From Alentia gelatinosa (lineage: Eukaryota > Annelida > Polychaeta > Phyllodocida > Polynoidae), in NCBI GenBank assembly GCA_950022655.1, contig OX465584.1, positions 62,064,841 to 62,128,840 on the forward strand: 64,000 bases of DNA, in the 5' to 3' direction. A model generated the notes under the pieces. The model made no database searches, had not been told where the DNA came from, and saw only the letters and a program-made list of their open reading frames with translations. Made by a program: the position numbers and the translations under genes. The first letter of the stretch is position 1. The number at the start of each line of letters is the position of its first letter. Shown here piece by piece: positions 11,616 through 22,037 of this stretch.

Positions 11616-12641
11616 ATGATGTGTGGAAGGAAGGCCCTCATTGGCTATGGCTATATAGCTATTATTATTGTCTTCTGGGTCAGTTCAAGTACTGCTGTGC
11701 AACTTCTTCAGAGGGAAGTGCCCGACTTCCAATTGAGCCTCTTCAGGTATCTAGGAGGAATGATTCTGGCTGCAGCTTTCCTTTGCTTCTACAGCAAGGA
11801 AAACCTTGCAATATCCAAGGACCTATATCGCTATATTCTTCTGATGTCTATATGTACTCTGTTATGCAATATCTTCTACTTTTATGCAAACTCCATCCTT
11901 CCACTGACCCATGTGGCAGGATTAACGCTAGCCTCTCGAGCCATAGTAATCTGCATTGCCTCAAAAATATTTCTGAAGGAAGAGCAGAAGAGTATAACTA
12001 TTCTATCCATCTTCGGATGTTCACTTGGGATATTGTTTCTAGTGCAGCCATGGCTTGAGTTCACAAATGGATTTAAACCAGGATTTCTTGAACTGCATAC
12101 AGGATCTCTGAACATGTCAATGGATTTGAGTAATGTTTCAGTTGATCATACCACTCAAACAGTTTTCTCAAATTATCCTTGGCTCCTACCATGTGGTTAT
12201 CTAGCTGTTCTTTTGGCTGCCATTGCTGGCATCCCGTATATGTTGTCTGCAGGTGTTTACCTGAAGAATGTGAATCCTGCATTATTGATGTTTCTTACAT
12301 CTACATTGTGTGTTCCATCCAGTCTGGTTCTTTCTTTGTATTTGGAACAACCTGTTTTGGTCACAAATTCATATTCTATCATGTTGGTGTCAATCCATGT
12401 GATCGGTACTGCAGTAACAATTCTTGTAGAAGTAAAGGCTTGTCAACTGATCAATCCAACACAAGTGACTGTATTTCAAAGTCTTATAACCATAGGGAAT
12501 CTATTGCCTCAGTACACCATCCTTAGTGCACATTTGTATGGTAGAAGGAATGCCTTAGAAGTAATTGGCTGCATAATCCTGACTGCATCAGTGTGTTTGA
12601 ATGGGATTCTATCCACAGATAATGAAACACGTTTAGTTTGA
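11616..12641 (+). CDS. EamA/DMT-superfamily transporter, SLC35G-like, copy 1
   Basis: 341-residue intronless ORF. I start at the first of two ATGs (MMCGRKALIG), because homology with copies 2 and 3 begins just upstream at TCCTATCAAG or the like. The protein is a polytopic membrane protein with about ten hydrophobic segments in two halves, e.g. FRYLGGMILAAAFLCFY, YILLMSICTLLCNIFYFYA, VAGLTLASRAIVICIASKIF, SLGILFLVQPW and a second half from PCGYLAVLLAAIAG. A loop with NMS and NVS sequons separates the halves. This two-repeat layout fits drug/metabolite transporters of the EamA family, and the length fits SLC35G proteins; the substrate is unknown. A polypyrimidine tract and CAG (about 11597) precede the start, so a 5' untranslated exon may be spliced on. 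The frame has no disruptions. Family call is by eye. Confidence 0.75.
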   Translation: MMCGRKALIGYGYIAIIIVFWVSSSTAVQLLQREVPDFQLSLFRYLGGMILAAAFLCFYSKENLAISKDLYRYILLMSICTLLCNIFYFYANSILPLTHVAGLTLASRAIVICIASKIFLKEEQKSITILSIFGCSLGILFLVQPWLEFTNGFKPGFLELHTGSLNMSMDLSNVSVDHTTQTVFSNYPWLLPCGYLAVLLAAIAGIPYMLSAGVYLKNVNPALLMFLTSTLCVPSSLVLSLYLEQPVLVTNSYSIMLVSIHVIGTAVTILVEVKACQLINPTQVTVFQSLITIGNLLPQYTILSAHLYGRRNALEVIGCIILTASVCLNGILSTDNETRLV

Positions 12642-12651
12642 CAATGACAAT

Positions 12652-12657
12652 AATAAA
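12652..12657 (+). terminator. Polyadenylation signal AATAAA for transporter copy 1
   Basis: AATAAA lies 11 bases after the stop codon of the transporter ORF. The position is unusually close. Copy 2 has AGTAAA at the equivalent place, so its use is uncertain. Confidence 0.35.
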
Positions 12658-12729
12658 CCCTCACACCCAGCTTGGTTTAGAAAAGAGAGAGACAATGGTT
12701 TTAGAATATCTTCAACTGTCTGAGTCAGT

Positions 12730-14350
12730 GTGTGTGTTGCATAATGAAATCACTTGGCTACCATACCTTGGAGGTTTTTGAATATGTGGCAAAACCAAAG
12801 GGGAGTGTCTGGAAGCACTCGCTATGCTCAATGAACTATTGGGAAAATTGGGCTTTGCAGTGAAGTGCAGCAAGGTAGTAATGCAAACCACATGCCACAT
12901 TCCTTGAAATAGGCACTGAACAACATATGTACAGGCTGCCAAGGGGGGAAGGTGAGGCCCTGCAGATAGCGTGAATGCCATGCTAAGTAACAGAGCAGTA
13001 TCTTGCAAGTCTTTGGATTCTCTTGTAGGGAAATTCAGCTTGGCCTCTAGCCAGTGTACCCGGCCCTGTTTGGGACAAGGCTGGGTTCCTTAGCCATAGA
13101 GCCCTCCATCGGGTAGTTATTTCTCACTGGCCGCCATCTGACATGTATAAAAACAAAATTGAATCTACAAATATGTACCCATTTGTCTTCGCCAACCTTC
13201 AAAATAGCCGTATCTTACTTTGCAACTGTGTATTTAGACATAGTTTTCCAGTGGAGCTTTGCTGGTTCTCACATCCAGCCATTTAGTTCAGTTTTTCTCG
13301 CTGGTTCCCTAACTGCATAGTGCCTCGCCTAATGATATAGAACAGCTTTTCACCCCTGAATGGAGATCAAGGGTGAATACTTTACCTACTTGGCCTCATG
13401 CAATGTTCATGGAGGTAGATTGTTCACTAGATAGCTATTGGACAGGCTGGTTCCTTGAGGAGCCCCATCTCACCACACACACATTACAATATCAATGCTT
13501 GCCGACCTCAAGTGGTGGTCAGATTTCCTGGTCGTATTCAATGGCCAGGTCCCCATATTAGAGAAGCGTGTATATATATTACCTGACACTGCCAGCTGTA
13601 TCAAGGAGGATGGGCTAGATCCACTCTACTTGGCCTTGGCTTATGTTTGCAGTGTTGGTCATGGATATTAACCAACTCGACCTTAGGGCAAAAGCCCTAA
13701 CAGACAATGCCTTTGCTTACAATACCAGCAAAGCCTACTTATCACATAGCAAGAAGTACCTAGACTTTTGGAGTAGTATGTTTGTTTGTTTGTTTGTGGT
13801 TTAATGTCCCAGGGGACCTTTCCTGTATGTAATCAAACATTAATTAGGTATGTGGCTTATACATCAACATGCTTAAAGTTTTGTTTTTAAAGCAATACCT
13901 GGAAGCGGTCACATGACACACACGTGACGGCTGGACCAATCAGAAGCACGGAACGGGTATGCAGCTGAGGCCTCGGGAACTTCCGCGGCCCGCTTCCCCT
14001 TTCTCTCTATCAGTGGTCGCATAGCAGTGGGAGAGGACTCATTCAGTTACGCCACGTCGAATCGAATCAATACCTGGAAGTCATTTCACCCTTTCAGAAA
14101 GAGAGGCATTTACATGACATGCTCAAAGATAATTATCAGCTACACCTGATACTAAGAGGGGCAAGGAGAATGACCAAGTGCCAAACCAAGCCTTATCCTA
14201 ACTCCCTACTCCTCACACAGGATGGCCTGGCCTGGCTTTGGTCTTAACCAACATACCCTTCAGCCCCCCTCACAGCATTGTCTGTTTCATGGCAATTTGT
14301 GAGAAAAAGGTTGAGACACCAGCCTTTGGCTCCCACAGCTTCAGGAGAGG
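12730..14350 (+). pseudogene. Decayed DIRS-like RT, RNase H and tyrosine recombinase
   Basis: Fragments in several plus-strand frames follow the DIRS order. About 12800-12910 gives CLEALAMLNELLGKLGFAVK, then CSKVVMQTTCH, the segment after the YLDD motif of DIRS RTs. About 13010-13075 gives LDSLVGKFSLASSQ, the region linking to RNase H. About 13500-13560 gives ADLKWWSDFLVVFNGQ, typical of the DIRS RNase H. About 13690-13780 gives ALTDNAFAYNTSKAYLSHSK and KYLDFW, like the N-terminal core-binding part of a tyrosine recombinase. About 14130-14210 gives QLHLILRGARR, a recombinase block. Many stops and shifts; a 162 bp insertion (13906-14067) lies inside. Orientation is opposite to the element at 1-2990, and the sequences do not look like close copies. 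Confidence 0.55.
13906..14067. mobile_element. 162 bp insertion with exact 13 bp target duplication
   Basis: CAATACCTGGAAG occurs at 13893-13905 and again at 14068-14080 directly around this segment. The insert is GC-rich (CGTGACGGC, CCGCGGCCCGCTTCCCC) and unlike its AT-rich surroundings. It has no ORF and no obvious poly(A). A 13 bp duplication suggests retroposition (SINE or Penelope-type). Family not recognised. Confidence 0.6.
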
Positions 14351-14403
14351 AAGGACTAGCTTCTTGTGAGGGGCAGGATTTCCAGAAGCTCACATCAGGA
14401 ACC

Positions 14404-15071
14404 TGGGCCCCGTTGAATAAAAATGTATCGTCCGTGAGGCTGGACGATAAGATATGTTGAAGGATGGACAAGAAATAAACGAGAATTTATTTTCAGTGTA
14501 GCATAAAACTGCTCGTCCATGTGAGCACTCTCGTCCGTGATAATATCGTTTAATTATCGTAGAATGATTGTATGATTGACCTATATCCACGGGGACCACT
14601 AAACATGTATAATTCTGTGGGCAAAGAGTTTGGGCGTTGGTCTACAAACCTGAAGGTTGAGTTCTAACCCCATCAAAGGCAAACTTTTTTTCTCAGTAAT
14701 TTTCAAATATTTCACAAGAAAATGATTCAATCGTTAATAAATGTCGAAATTTGGTTTAAATGTATCAAATATGAATAGAAATCTCTGTTGAAAATATCTT
14801 TTAATTTTAAATGGATTTAGTGCATGAAAAACGAGTTTGACATCGGCTACAACGCCGAAAACGTGGTTGTCCGCTAGGAAACTTGAACAATAAATAAACA
14901 ATATTTTCAAAATAAACGATTTTTTATTCAACACCACTCACGATCGTTCATTTTATAGTCTCGTCTAATGCTCGTCCACCTCCACAATAGTTTTTTATAC
15001 AACAGTTTGCCACCGACGAGACTTGTAAGATGCTTTTTTTATCGTTCAATTTTTTATTCAACAGGGCCCTG
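14404..15071. mobile_element. MITE, GGGCCCYGTTGAATAAAAA family, copy 1
   Basis: Ends GGGCCCCGTTGAATAAAAA and TTTTTTATTCAACAGGGCCC are inverted. The interior contains paired sequences such as GTCCGTGAGGCTGGACGATA. The second copy at 16990-17625 is the same element in the opposite orientation. Both carry an interior GGGTTAGAACTC-type stretch that resembles a tRNA B box weakly. No transposase. Confidence 0.7.
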
Positions 15072-15517
15072 GGTGACTGGGCCTCCAACTCCTCCATATT
15101 CTACACCATCAGTCCCCCACTGTCACTGGCCCAATTAACTACAGGTATACATATATCAACCTATTCTTATACCTTGTATACATGTGTTTATTCAGTGGGG
15201 TATAGATGAAATAAAAATGAATGCTTCATGCAGTAGTTTTTGGCTTTGTTATATAATCTGTAAAAGTCTATTACACACCAAAATGACTCATATTTTGATA
15301 TCATTACATTAAGGATTATTGTGAATTGCATCATTTTCAAGCAGCTGTTCAACCAAACAGGCGTTCAGCAGGCATGATGTAGCCCTCCCGACTCCTCGGC
15401 CAGCTGGTCCCCTGTTAATCTGCAAATTCTCAAACTCTTCCAACAACTGGCCTATTTCCAGCTGGCCGACAACCACTTGGGACACACAAGGCTGCCTGCA
15501 CGCCTCATCTACCATCC
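15072..15517. other. Intergenic sequence without recognised genes
   Basis: The minus-strand frame at 15309-15515 (68 residues) has no family signature. Nothing else seen. Confidence 0.35.
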
Positions 15518-15747
15518 CAGGGTCCGTTTAATATCGGACGAACAATGATAAAAAAGCTTGTATGGGTGTCCTAGGGCAGGTCTCATTTAATAATATCAAG
15601 AGACGTCACGAGTTTGAGTCTGAGTTTATATATGCCACACATTTTTGTTTGGCTCCATAATTTCACGAGTCGAAGACGAGTGACATTACTGAGTCAACAA
15701 AATAAGTGGCATGAATAAGCTCAAACTCAAACGAGTGGCGTCTACAT

Positions 15748-15879
15748 TCTATCCTACCCTGTTTCCATATTTTTTCAGTATCAGAAAGTACTGGCATAAA
15801 CAACACTTTATGTCACTACCCGTGACATAAACAAAGCCCATGTTAAGCCTATGGCATTTTTTATTAGGGGTAGGATAAA
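15748..15879. mobile_element. Nested TATCCTACCC MITE
   Basis: TCTATCCTACCC at the left and AGGGGTAGGATAAA at the right, with the family's CCTATGGCATTTTTTATTA block just inside the right end. Shorter than the copies at 4411 and 54287. Confidence 0.55.
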
Positions 15880-16130
15880 GCTAGGAATCGTTCATCAAAG
15901 GCCTCTGGACGATACGAGAGTAAGTACATGCCTAAGTAGCTTTTAATAACAGCCAAGACACCTCGTTGGTAGGCTTGTAACACATTAAAAAGTGCCTTAA
16001 TAGACAACACCTCTATAAGGGGTGTCGTTGGTGCCATTTTTTAATTTACCCATGAATAAAAACATATCAACCCTGTTAGAATCACATTGAATTGCGAAAG
16101 TCTGTGAAGTACTGAAACAATGTTGGGAAC

Positions 16131-16190
16131 TCCTTCGAAGAAATCGGGGCGCCGATTTCTGTAAATCGGGCCCCGATTTCTTCGAAAACA
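16131..16190. repeat. Near-perfect palindrome
   Basis: TTCGAAGAAATCGGGGC is followed by GCCGATTT, a short loop and AAATCGGGC, then by CCCCGATTTCTTCGAA. The whole about 55 bases folds into one long hairpin. Function unknown; could be two abutting termini of a small element. Confidence 0.7.
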
Positions 16191-16989
16191 ATACTCAGGA
16201 CTCTTTTACAAGGAATCGGTACCTTAAGAGAGTATGCTATCAGGCCTGTTTGATAAGGAAGGAACGATGATAATTTCTGGAAGATTATTATAGGGTGGCA
16301 CCACCTGTGGTAGTTGTTGGTACTATTTTCTCCCACCCTTCAACATAAAGGTGTCATGACCTATCTATACAAACGATGTATGTCAAATGTATGACCCTTT
16401 CCACGAGGGATCCAACAGCATACCCACGATCAGCCTTATTGAACGATATTTGGCTTGAATCGTCCCTGAGGTCCCCCCTCGCTTCATAGATCGTATCGCC
16501 CAGGCTGACTATCATTCATCCGATATTAAAGGAACCCCTGATTCATCTGGCTGGTGAGCAAGATTGACAACTCACTGGTACCATGTTCATTTGATAGGGG
16601 GTGGTGTGAACTCGCCTCCATACACTAAACACACCCACACCACAAAACCCAGGTATCGAGCGAGGCAGTGTGCCACTGTGTACTGGAACGATGGGTGCTA
16701 GTCAATTTTCTTTTGAATACAGCATTAAACTAAATAATGCAGGTAAATACCTGTATCAATTGATGTTATGAATGTGTATCACAGAAGTCCAGCTTGTGTG
16801 ATACATATCGGCTTAAGGAATAACATAGGGACTTGGTTCCTCCTTTGGGGCAACATGAACGGCGGGTAATCGGGTGATGTGGTTGGGGCTTCGATGTCAC
16901 TGTGCACAGACACATGCCGTCAGACTTCTTGTAAGGTGAGGGTCTTGTACTGCCCAGTGTGCTTCATGTTCTTGCCTCACCTGGGACCT

Positions 16990-17625
16990 GGGCCCTGTTG
17001 AATAAAAAATGAACGATAAAAAAAATATCTTACAAGTCTCGTCGGTGGCAAACTGTAGTATAAAAAAGGTATCGTGGAGGTGGACGAGCATTGGACGAGA
17101 GGATAAAATGAACGATCGTCAGTGGTGTTGAACAAAAAATTGTTCATTTTTAAAATATTGTTTATTTATCGTTCAAGTCTCCTCGCGGACGACCATGTTT
17201 TAGGCGTCGTAGCCGATGTCAAACTCGTTTTTCATGCACTAAATCTATTCCAAATTAAAAGATATTTTCAACAGTGATTTCTATTCATATTTGATACATG
17301 TACACCAAATTTCAACATTTATTAACAATTGAATCATTCTTTTGTAAAATGTTTGAAAATTACTGGAAAAAAAAAGTTTGCCTTGGATGGGGTTAGAACT
17401 CTCAACCTTCAGGTTGAGAGACAAGTCTAGTGGTCCCCGTGGATATAGGTCAATTATACGATCATTCTAGGATAATTGAACGATATTATCACAGACGACA
17501 GTGCTCACATGAACGAGCAGTTTTATGCTACACTGAAAATAAATTATTCTTTATTTCTCGTCCATCCTTCACTATGTCTTATCGTCCAGCCTCACGGACG
17601 ACAATTTTGTATTCAACGGGGCCCT
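16990..17625. mobile_element. MITE, GGGCCCYGTTGAATAAAAA family, copy 2 (inverted)
   Basis: Same element as 14404-15071 read on the other strand, a little shorter. Its right end GTATTCAACGGGGCCC runs directly into the left end of the next MITE at about 17621, the two sharing GGGCCC. Confidence 0.7.
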
Positions 17626-17927
17626 GTTTCACTAGTTTCCTGACATGTCTAGATGGCATCTAGATGGTGTGTCCAGTTTCACAAGAACTAGCCATTAGAC
17701 TTTGTTTTGTCCATTCTTGCTTGCAGTGTTGGTGCCGCTTTTTATGTCTGTCTAACGCTTTTGTCACTAAACTAGTGAAACAGGTCCATGATTGGTAGAT
17801 TTGTATAATTCATTTGTTTGGGGTCTGTCTTTTCCTAAGGGCAGCTACTTGTGGTGTCACAAAACTAGACAACCCCAATGTCTGTATAGTGTCACAGACA
17901 TGTCACAAAACTAGTGAAACAGGTCCC
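17621..17927. mobile_element. MITE with CTGTTTCACTAGTTT ends
   Basis: CCCTGTTTCACTAGTTT at the left and AAACTAGTGAAACAGGTCCC at the right. An extra internal copy of the terminus lies at about 17768-17786. A truncated relative in the opposite orientation lies at 41381-41537 and stops exactly where a Penelope-like element begins. No coding potential. Confidence 0.65.
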
Positions 17928-18231
17928 AGATCATGATCAAGAGGTAGGTGTCGTTCACCTGCACATCACCTCTGGTCCTGTGATTGGCTGGATTGAAGGC
18001 TTTAATTATTGGGGTCTGACCTTGGACTGTTGTAGGGCTGCATAATACAGCAGTAGAAATGCTGCCTGAACGAAAGTGTCAAGTGGCACATTGGTCAGGA
18101 TCAGTCTGCGCACTGCACGAAAACAACCATTTATGGTTGTAAACCAATGTATCATTGTTTATATTATTAATGGCAGAGGGAGATGTCTGTACCCATGCCC
18201 ATGTTCCACACCAGGGGGCGTGTACCACCTA

Positions 18232-18253
18232 TTCTCGCGAGTCTCGCGAGACG
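18232..18253. promoter_or_regulatory. Tandem TCTCGCGAG palindromes, possible promoter
   Basis: TTCTCGCGAGTCTCGCGAGA contains two copies of TCTCGCGAG(A), a palindrome known from CpG-rich animal core promoters. It lies 73 bases before an ATG at 18326 that opens a small ORF. Promoter function is inferred from the motif alone. Confidence 0.35.
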
Positions 18254-18325
18254 TTCCATTTCTCTGCCATGCTCACTCATGTAAGCACATTCTCTGGTCT
18301 GGTGGTGTTTGTAATTTTTTTTACA

Positions 18326-18637
18326 ATGGCGACGGGTGGACAACCTAGCAACTTAGACACGGCAAAGTTGATGAACTGCAAGGCTTGTCAAGGTCGCCAT
18401 TTGGACGATACTGTAAATTCGTTCAGGAAGACGTGGAGTACTCTGTATTTCAATGTGGTCGCCGGGAACTTTCCGACAAGCTGGAGCTGGTTTCTTGTTT
18501 ATCTTTCGATGACGTATGTAGTACAGCGGATCCGCTGGCAACCAGCGAAAGCAGTTCAAGTTCTATGGACAGTTTGTTGTACAAAAACATGTTTTGTGAT
18601 AATATTTGCTCATTTTCGAGCTTCACAGAATTATTGA
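18326..18637 (+). CDS. Unrecognised 103-residue ORF, possible first exon
   Basis: Starts MATGGQPSNLDTAKLMNCKAC with good Kozak context (ACAATGG) shortly after the TCTCGCGAG motif. A hydrophobic middle (WSWFLVYLSMTYVV) could be a membrane segment. A longer frame in another phase (18349-18963, Ser-rich, no ATG at its start) covers the same DNA, so which frame is used, or whether a splice joins them, is unclear. No family recognised. It may be the first exon of a host gene whose remainder was displaced by the repeats downstream, or chance. Confidence 0.25.
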   Translation: MATGGQPSNLDTAKLMNCKACQGRHLDDTVNSFRKTWSTLYFNVVAGNFPTSWSWFLVYLSMTYVVQRIRWQPAKAVQVLWTVCCTKTCFVIIFAHFRASQNY

Positions 18638-18714
18638 ACGCTTATTCTGGTTATCTGTCACTCTGGGATTCAAAGACTCCTCATTTTTTAACAGATGTGA
18701 GGTCGCAAATGAAT

Positions 18715-18965
18715 TTATCGGGTTGGCGATATATACGTCCAGGCCTTATATACGGACTGTATTTCGAGCTGTATTTCACACTGGCCAAATTGAGAGGAAA
18801 TACCCTCTGCCCCCTCCGCTTCCCACCCCTTTGTGTTGGTAGAAGTACAGGTGTCCTCCGTAGGAATCCCTCCCCCAGCCCCCACACCACCCCCTGCCAC
18901 CTCCCCCTGCCACCGCTCAGTGAAGCCCTGTTCACTGGACGTTATATATACGCCTACAGATGAGG
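18715..18965. mobile_element. Fragment of TATACGCC-type element
   Basis: GCGATATATACGTCCAGGC at the left and GTTATATATACGCC at the right bracket a C-rich interior (CCCCCTGCCACC), as in the larger element at 6362-8117 and the piece at 45490-45720. Confidence 0.4.
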
Positions 18966-19280
18966 TGTATACATACAGGGAATAGGACGACCTTGTATAT
19001 GCAAAATAACTACTTAACCTTTTAAGGACGGCCTCCTATGGCAGACCTAAACACTTGGGGACGGCTACTAGAGACTATGTACAGTTCTAGGGCACGGGGG
19101 CATTGTCATCTGTACTCAAAATTCGAAGGTTTATAACGTGATATAGTCTATTATTCTTGATATTTTTATTTCTATCATTTAGAATTCGAAAATATGAGGG
19201 TACACCTACATTCTGTAAAAATGTCAAGTTTATTGTTAAGATATGTCATTTTCAAAAACAATTTCATAAATATCCAGCAA
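18966..19280. other. Intergenic, no gene seen
   Basis: AT-rich flank of the palindromic tandem repeat that follows. Confidence 0.35.
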
Positions 19281-19385
19281 ATGATGCCTTAAGGCATCAT
19301 CTGCCCTCGGCTGGTTGATGCCTTAAGGCATCATCCGCCCCCAACCAGGTGATGCCTTAAGGCATCATCCGCCCTTAAAGGGTTA
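19281..19385. repeat. Three 34 bp tandem repeats built on an 18 bp palindrome
   Basis: ATGATGCCTTAAGGCATCAT (perfect palindrome) occurs at about 19282, 19316 and 19350, spaced by a GCCCYC-rich linker. Period 34 bases by count. The last unit is followed by CCCTTAAAGGG, another palindrome. Confidence 0.8.
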
Positions 19386-19750
19386 AATACACCGGGCACA
19401 TTCATATGTAAACTGATGGTGTTCGTGTAGTGAAGGTTGTGCATGGGGATTGCCTTGTGTTGTCTTGGTTTGTAGTCTTTGTTGTGTTTTATCCTCCAGT
19501 GCCCACTGGATGTGCATGTGTCACACATTCAGCACTGGGTTTCCTGTCAGTGTGATGTAGGTCTTACCTTGTGACAGGTGGTTTGCAATACTGCCCAAGG
19601 TCACACAGTGTAGGCAGAGGTACTCCACATATGACACATGTCTTCACTGCATGAAACTAACCAGTTTATTTCAATATACGCCATCGTGTAAATGCTTGAA
19701 TAGGATGTTTATTGACATGTTTTCATATATGTACATCCATATTTCATGCC

Positions 19751-20306
19751 AGCATATTAGGCGTATACAAGACTGTTTCCTTTTGTACATGGACACGTCT
19801 TGGCTGTACTTCACACCAGGCGTATGCAAAAGGAAATATCCTCTGCGCTACATGTATATGCCAGTCATATACATGTTATATATGGCTGGGGCATATTAGG
19901 CATATAAAAGACTGTTTCCTTTTGTACATGGACACGTCTTGGATGTATTTCACACCAGGCGTATGCAAAAGGAAATATCCTCTGAGCTACATGTATATGC
20001 CAGTCGTATACATGTTATATATGGCTGGGGCATATTAGGCAAATAAAAGACTGTTTCCTTTTGTACATGGACGCGTCTTGGCTGTATTTCACACCAGGCG
20101 TATACAAAAGGAAATATCCTCTGCGCTACATGTATATGCAAGTCGTATACATGTTGTATATGGCTGGTGCATATTAGGCGTATAAAAGACTGTTTCCTTT
20201 TGTACATGGACATGTCTTGGCTGTATTTCACACCAGGCGTATACAAAAGGAAATATCCTCTGCGCGACATGTATATGCCAGTCGTATACATGTTATATAT
20301 GGCTGG
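19751..20306 (+). repeat. 139 bp tandem repeat, four copies
   Basis: GACTGTTTCCTTTTGTACAT recurs at 19771, 19910, 20049 and 20188, an exact 139-base spacing. The units are almost identical. Each has inverted halves (GGAAATATCC, GTATATGCC and GGCGTATAC) related to the TATACGCC element family, so the array probably grew inside such an element. Frames through it (e.g. 19712-20038) are repeat-derived. Confidence 0.85.
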
Positions 20307-20790
20307 CACAAATGTGTACGGATGAAAAATAAAAAAGGTTTGGCCCCCGCCACCTCCCACTGGTTTATGTTGGTAGAGTGGTCTTAGTGGGAAACCCTAT
20401 CCACCACCTAACCCCCACCTAACCCTCACCTAACCACTGCCTAACCCCCGCAAAACCCCAACCACAACCTCTACCACAACAGGTGGGAGGACTAGGACTT
20501 CTCCTGCTATAATCCATGTAATACATCAGAGGGGATGGCCGGGGGCCTACCTCCCGTCGCCTCCCATGTTCTCAGTGGTATGTAGACATGATAATTTGAT
20601 TATTTGTAATTAATCAAATTATATACAATCAGATTTTACAAAAGTTCTATAATTATGATGGAGAATATAGGATTTTCCATAAAACACAGACTTGGAGGAT
20701 TGATGGCAAATAGAATACAAACAACTTTGCTGTCCATAGGCGCAGATATTCGGACAGTGGCATAAATAAAACTCCAACTGACCTAGAGCA
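20307..20790. other. CCTAACCCCCAC-rich stretch and AT-rich flank
   Basis: 20395-20470 has repeated CCTAACC and CCCCACC, resembling but not matching a telomere repeat. From 20583 the sequence is paralogous to 48900-49110. Confidence 0.5.
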
Positions 20791-21886
20791 GGGAGCTGTT
20801 TCAAAAGTCGGGAGGGTGCTAAACGAGAGTACTCACAGCCAAAGCGAGAGCTAACAATGGAACTTGAAGCGTCGCTGTCGAGGTGAAGGTGTCGCCCTCA
20901 CTGCACGAAAAGCACTATTTTACATATGTATGCGAAACGCGTCTAAAAGTAGGATTTTGCGTCTAGAAGTTCGACTTGTCATTGTCTCGTATACGCCTTA
21001 TCTAGTGGCGTATTTCTATTCGCGCTTTGCGCTTGTACAAACATAAAGGTGTGAACCAGGCCGTGACAGATTATATTATGTATACGCCCACTACATGTCT
21101 AGAAGGTTTCCGTTCAAGTACAACTATTAGTTTGTATAAGGATTTTTCCCAATGCGACCGGGTAGACTAAATATATATTATCCGATTCACATATGTTAGT
21201 CTAACCCTTATATGAAATGTGGCCCAGACAGCTGCTTTTCAGACAATAAAAATTGTCACTTTAATAAGGGAATTTCTTAGCATACCAAGGAAGAAACTCA
21301 TATACATTTCAGGTACATACTAAATTTGTATTTACACGAATTTCTGTTTTTCCCCATCCTTCCCTTTTTGTCCAATAAATAAAAATGGCTTAACAAATTT
21401 GGATTACAAATATGGTGATGCTGCTCACACCTTTAGACCTTTTCACTAAAATGACATTTTCATTATGAGAAATATAAATACAAAATATAACGAATATCTA
21501 TTAATGACGATTGGTTATTATTGATTATCACAGTTAGCATCTGCCTGCACCTTTGTCTAATTTGACGTTCCACTATATTACTGCAATCACAATATTATAA
21601 TCATTACAGATCAGACATTAAAATCACCTATCTCAATAAACATAATTCTAATCACAGTATCCATCTACACACTCATTGTAATAAAAGAAATTGTCATTCT
21701 ATTATACTATTCTAATCACAGCGTCCTAGCACAAACATGATACTGGGTATATCAATAAAATTGAGATTCTACTATACTATACCAATGACAATATACTCTA
21801 ATCATTATACATTGAAATCATCGTTTTCAGTAGCACCATTAAGCAGGTACAGCGAAATATAAGCAAACAAAAAATCTATAGATAGT

Positions 21887-21957
21887 TTAGTATGGAAACT
21901 CTGTATTAGGTGGATAATAAACTGCTTTATTACCCACCTTATACGCAGCCTCCACAC
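21887..21957. mobile_element. 71 bp hairpin derivative of the GTATTAGGTGGGT MITE
   Basis: TGGAAACTCTGTATTAGGTG and its inverse (CACCTTATACGCAGCCTCCA) almost abut. The flank ATCCCATGTAGCCAACAGAT follows, as it also does after the larger copy at 22038-22343, so this is a deletion derivative within a local duplication. Confidence 0.6.
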
Positions 21958-22037
21958 CAATCCCATGTAGCCAACAGATCATGACTTACTCAGTAGATTC
22001 TGGCAAGCTTGAAAAATAATCTATAGACTCCATAGGT

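Larger units (their letters stand above)
15518..16540. mobile_element. Inverted-repeat element with TTTAATATCGGAYGAA ends
   Basis: GGGTCCGTTTAATATCGGAC (about 15520) is mirrored by ATCCGATATTAAAGGAACCC (ending about 16538). Nested inside are a TTTATCCTACCCC-type unit (15748-15879) with its palindromic arm (about 15590-15745), and a compact palindrome at 16131-16190. No protein is recognisable; the 64-84 residue frames look like chance. Confidence 0.5.

Noticed and set aside
11516..12058. 180-residue plus-strand ORF overlapping the transporter start
   Set aside because: It is a shadow in another frame of transporter copy 1; the equivalent at 63354-63896 persists only because the DNA is nearly identical. 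The transporter frame has family features and matches copy 2.
19281..19385. CRISPR-like array of palindromic repeats
   Set aside because: Only three units with near-identical linkers instead of unique spacers, in an animal-type genome without cas genes.
20395..20470. Telomere-like CCTAACC repeats
   Set aside because: Units are irregular (CCTAACCCCCAC, CCTAACCCTCAC) and short; no clean CCCTAA array.
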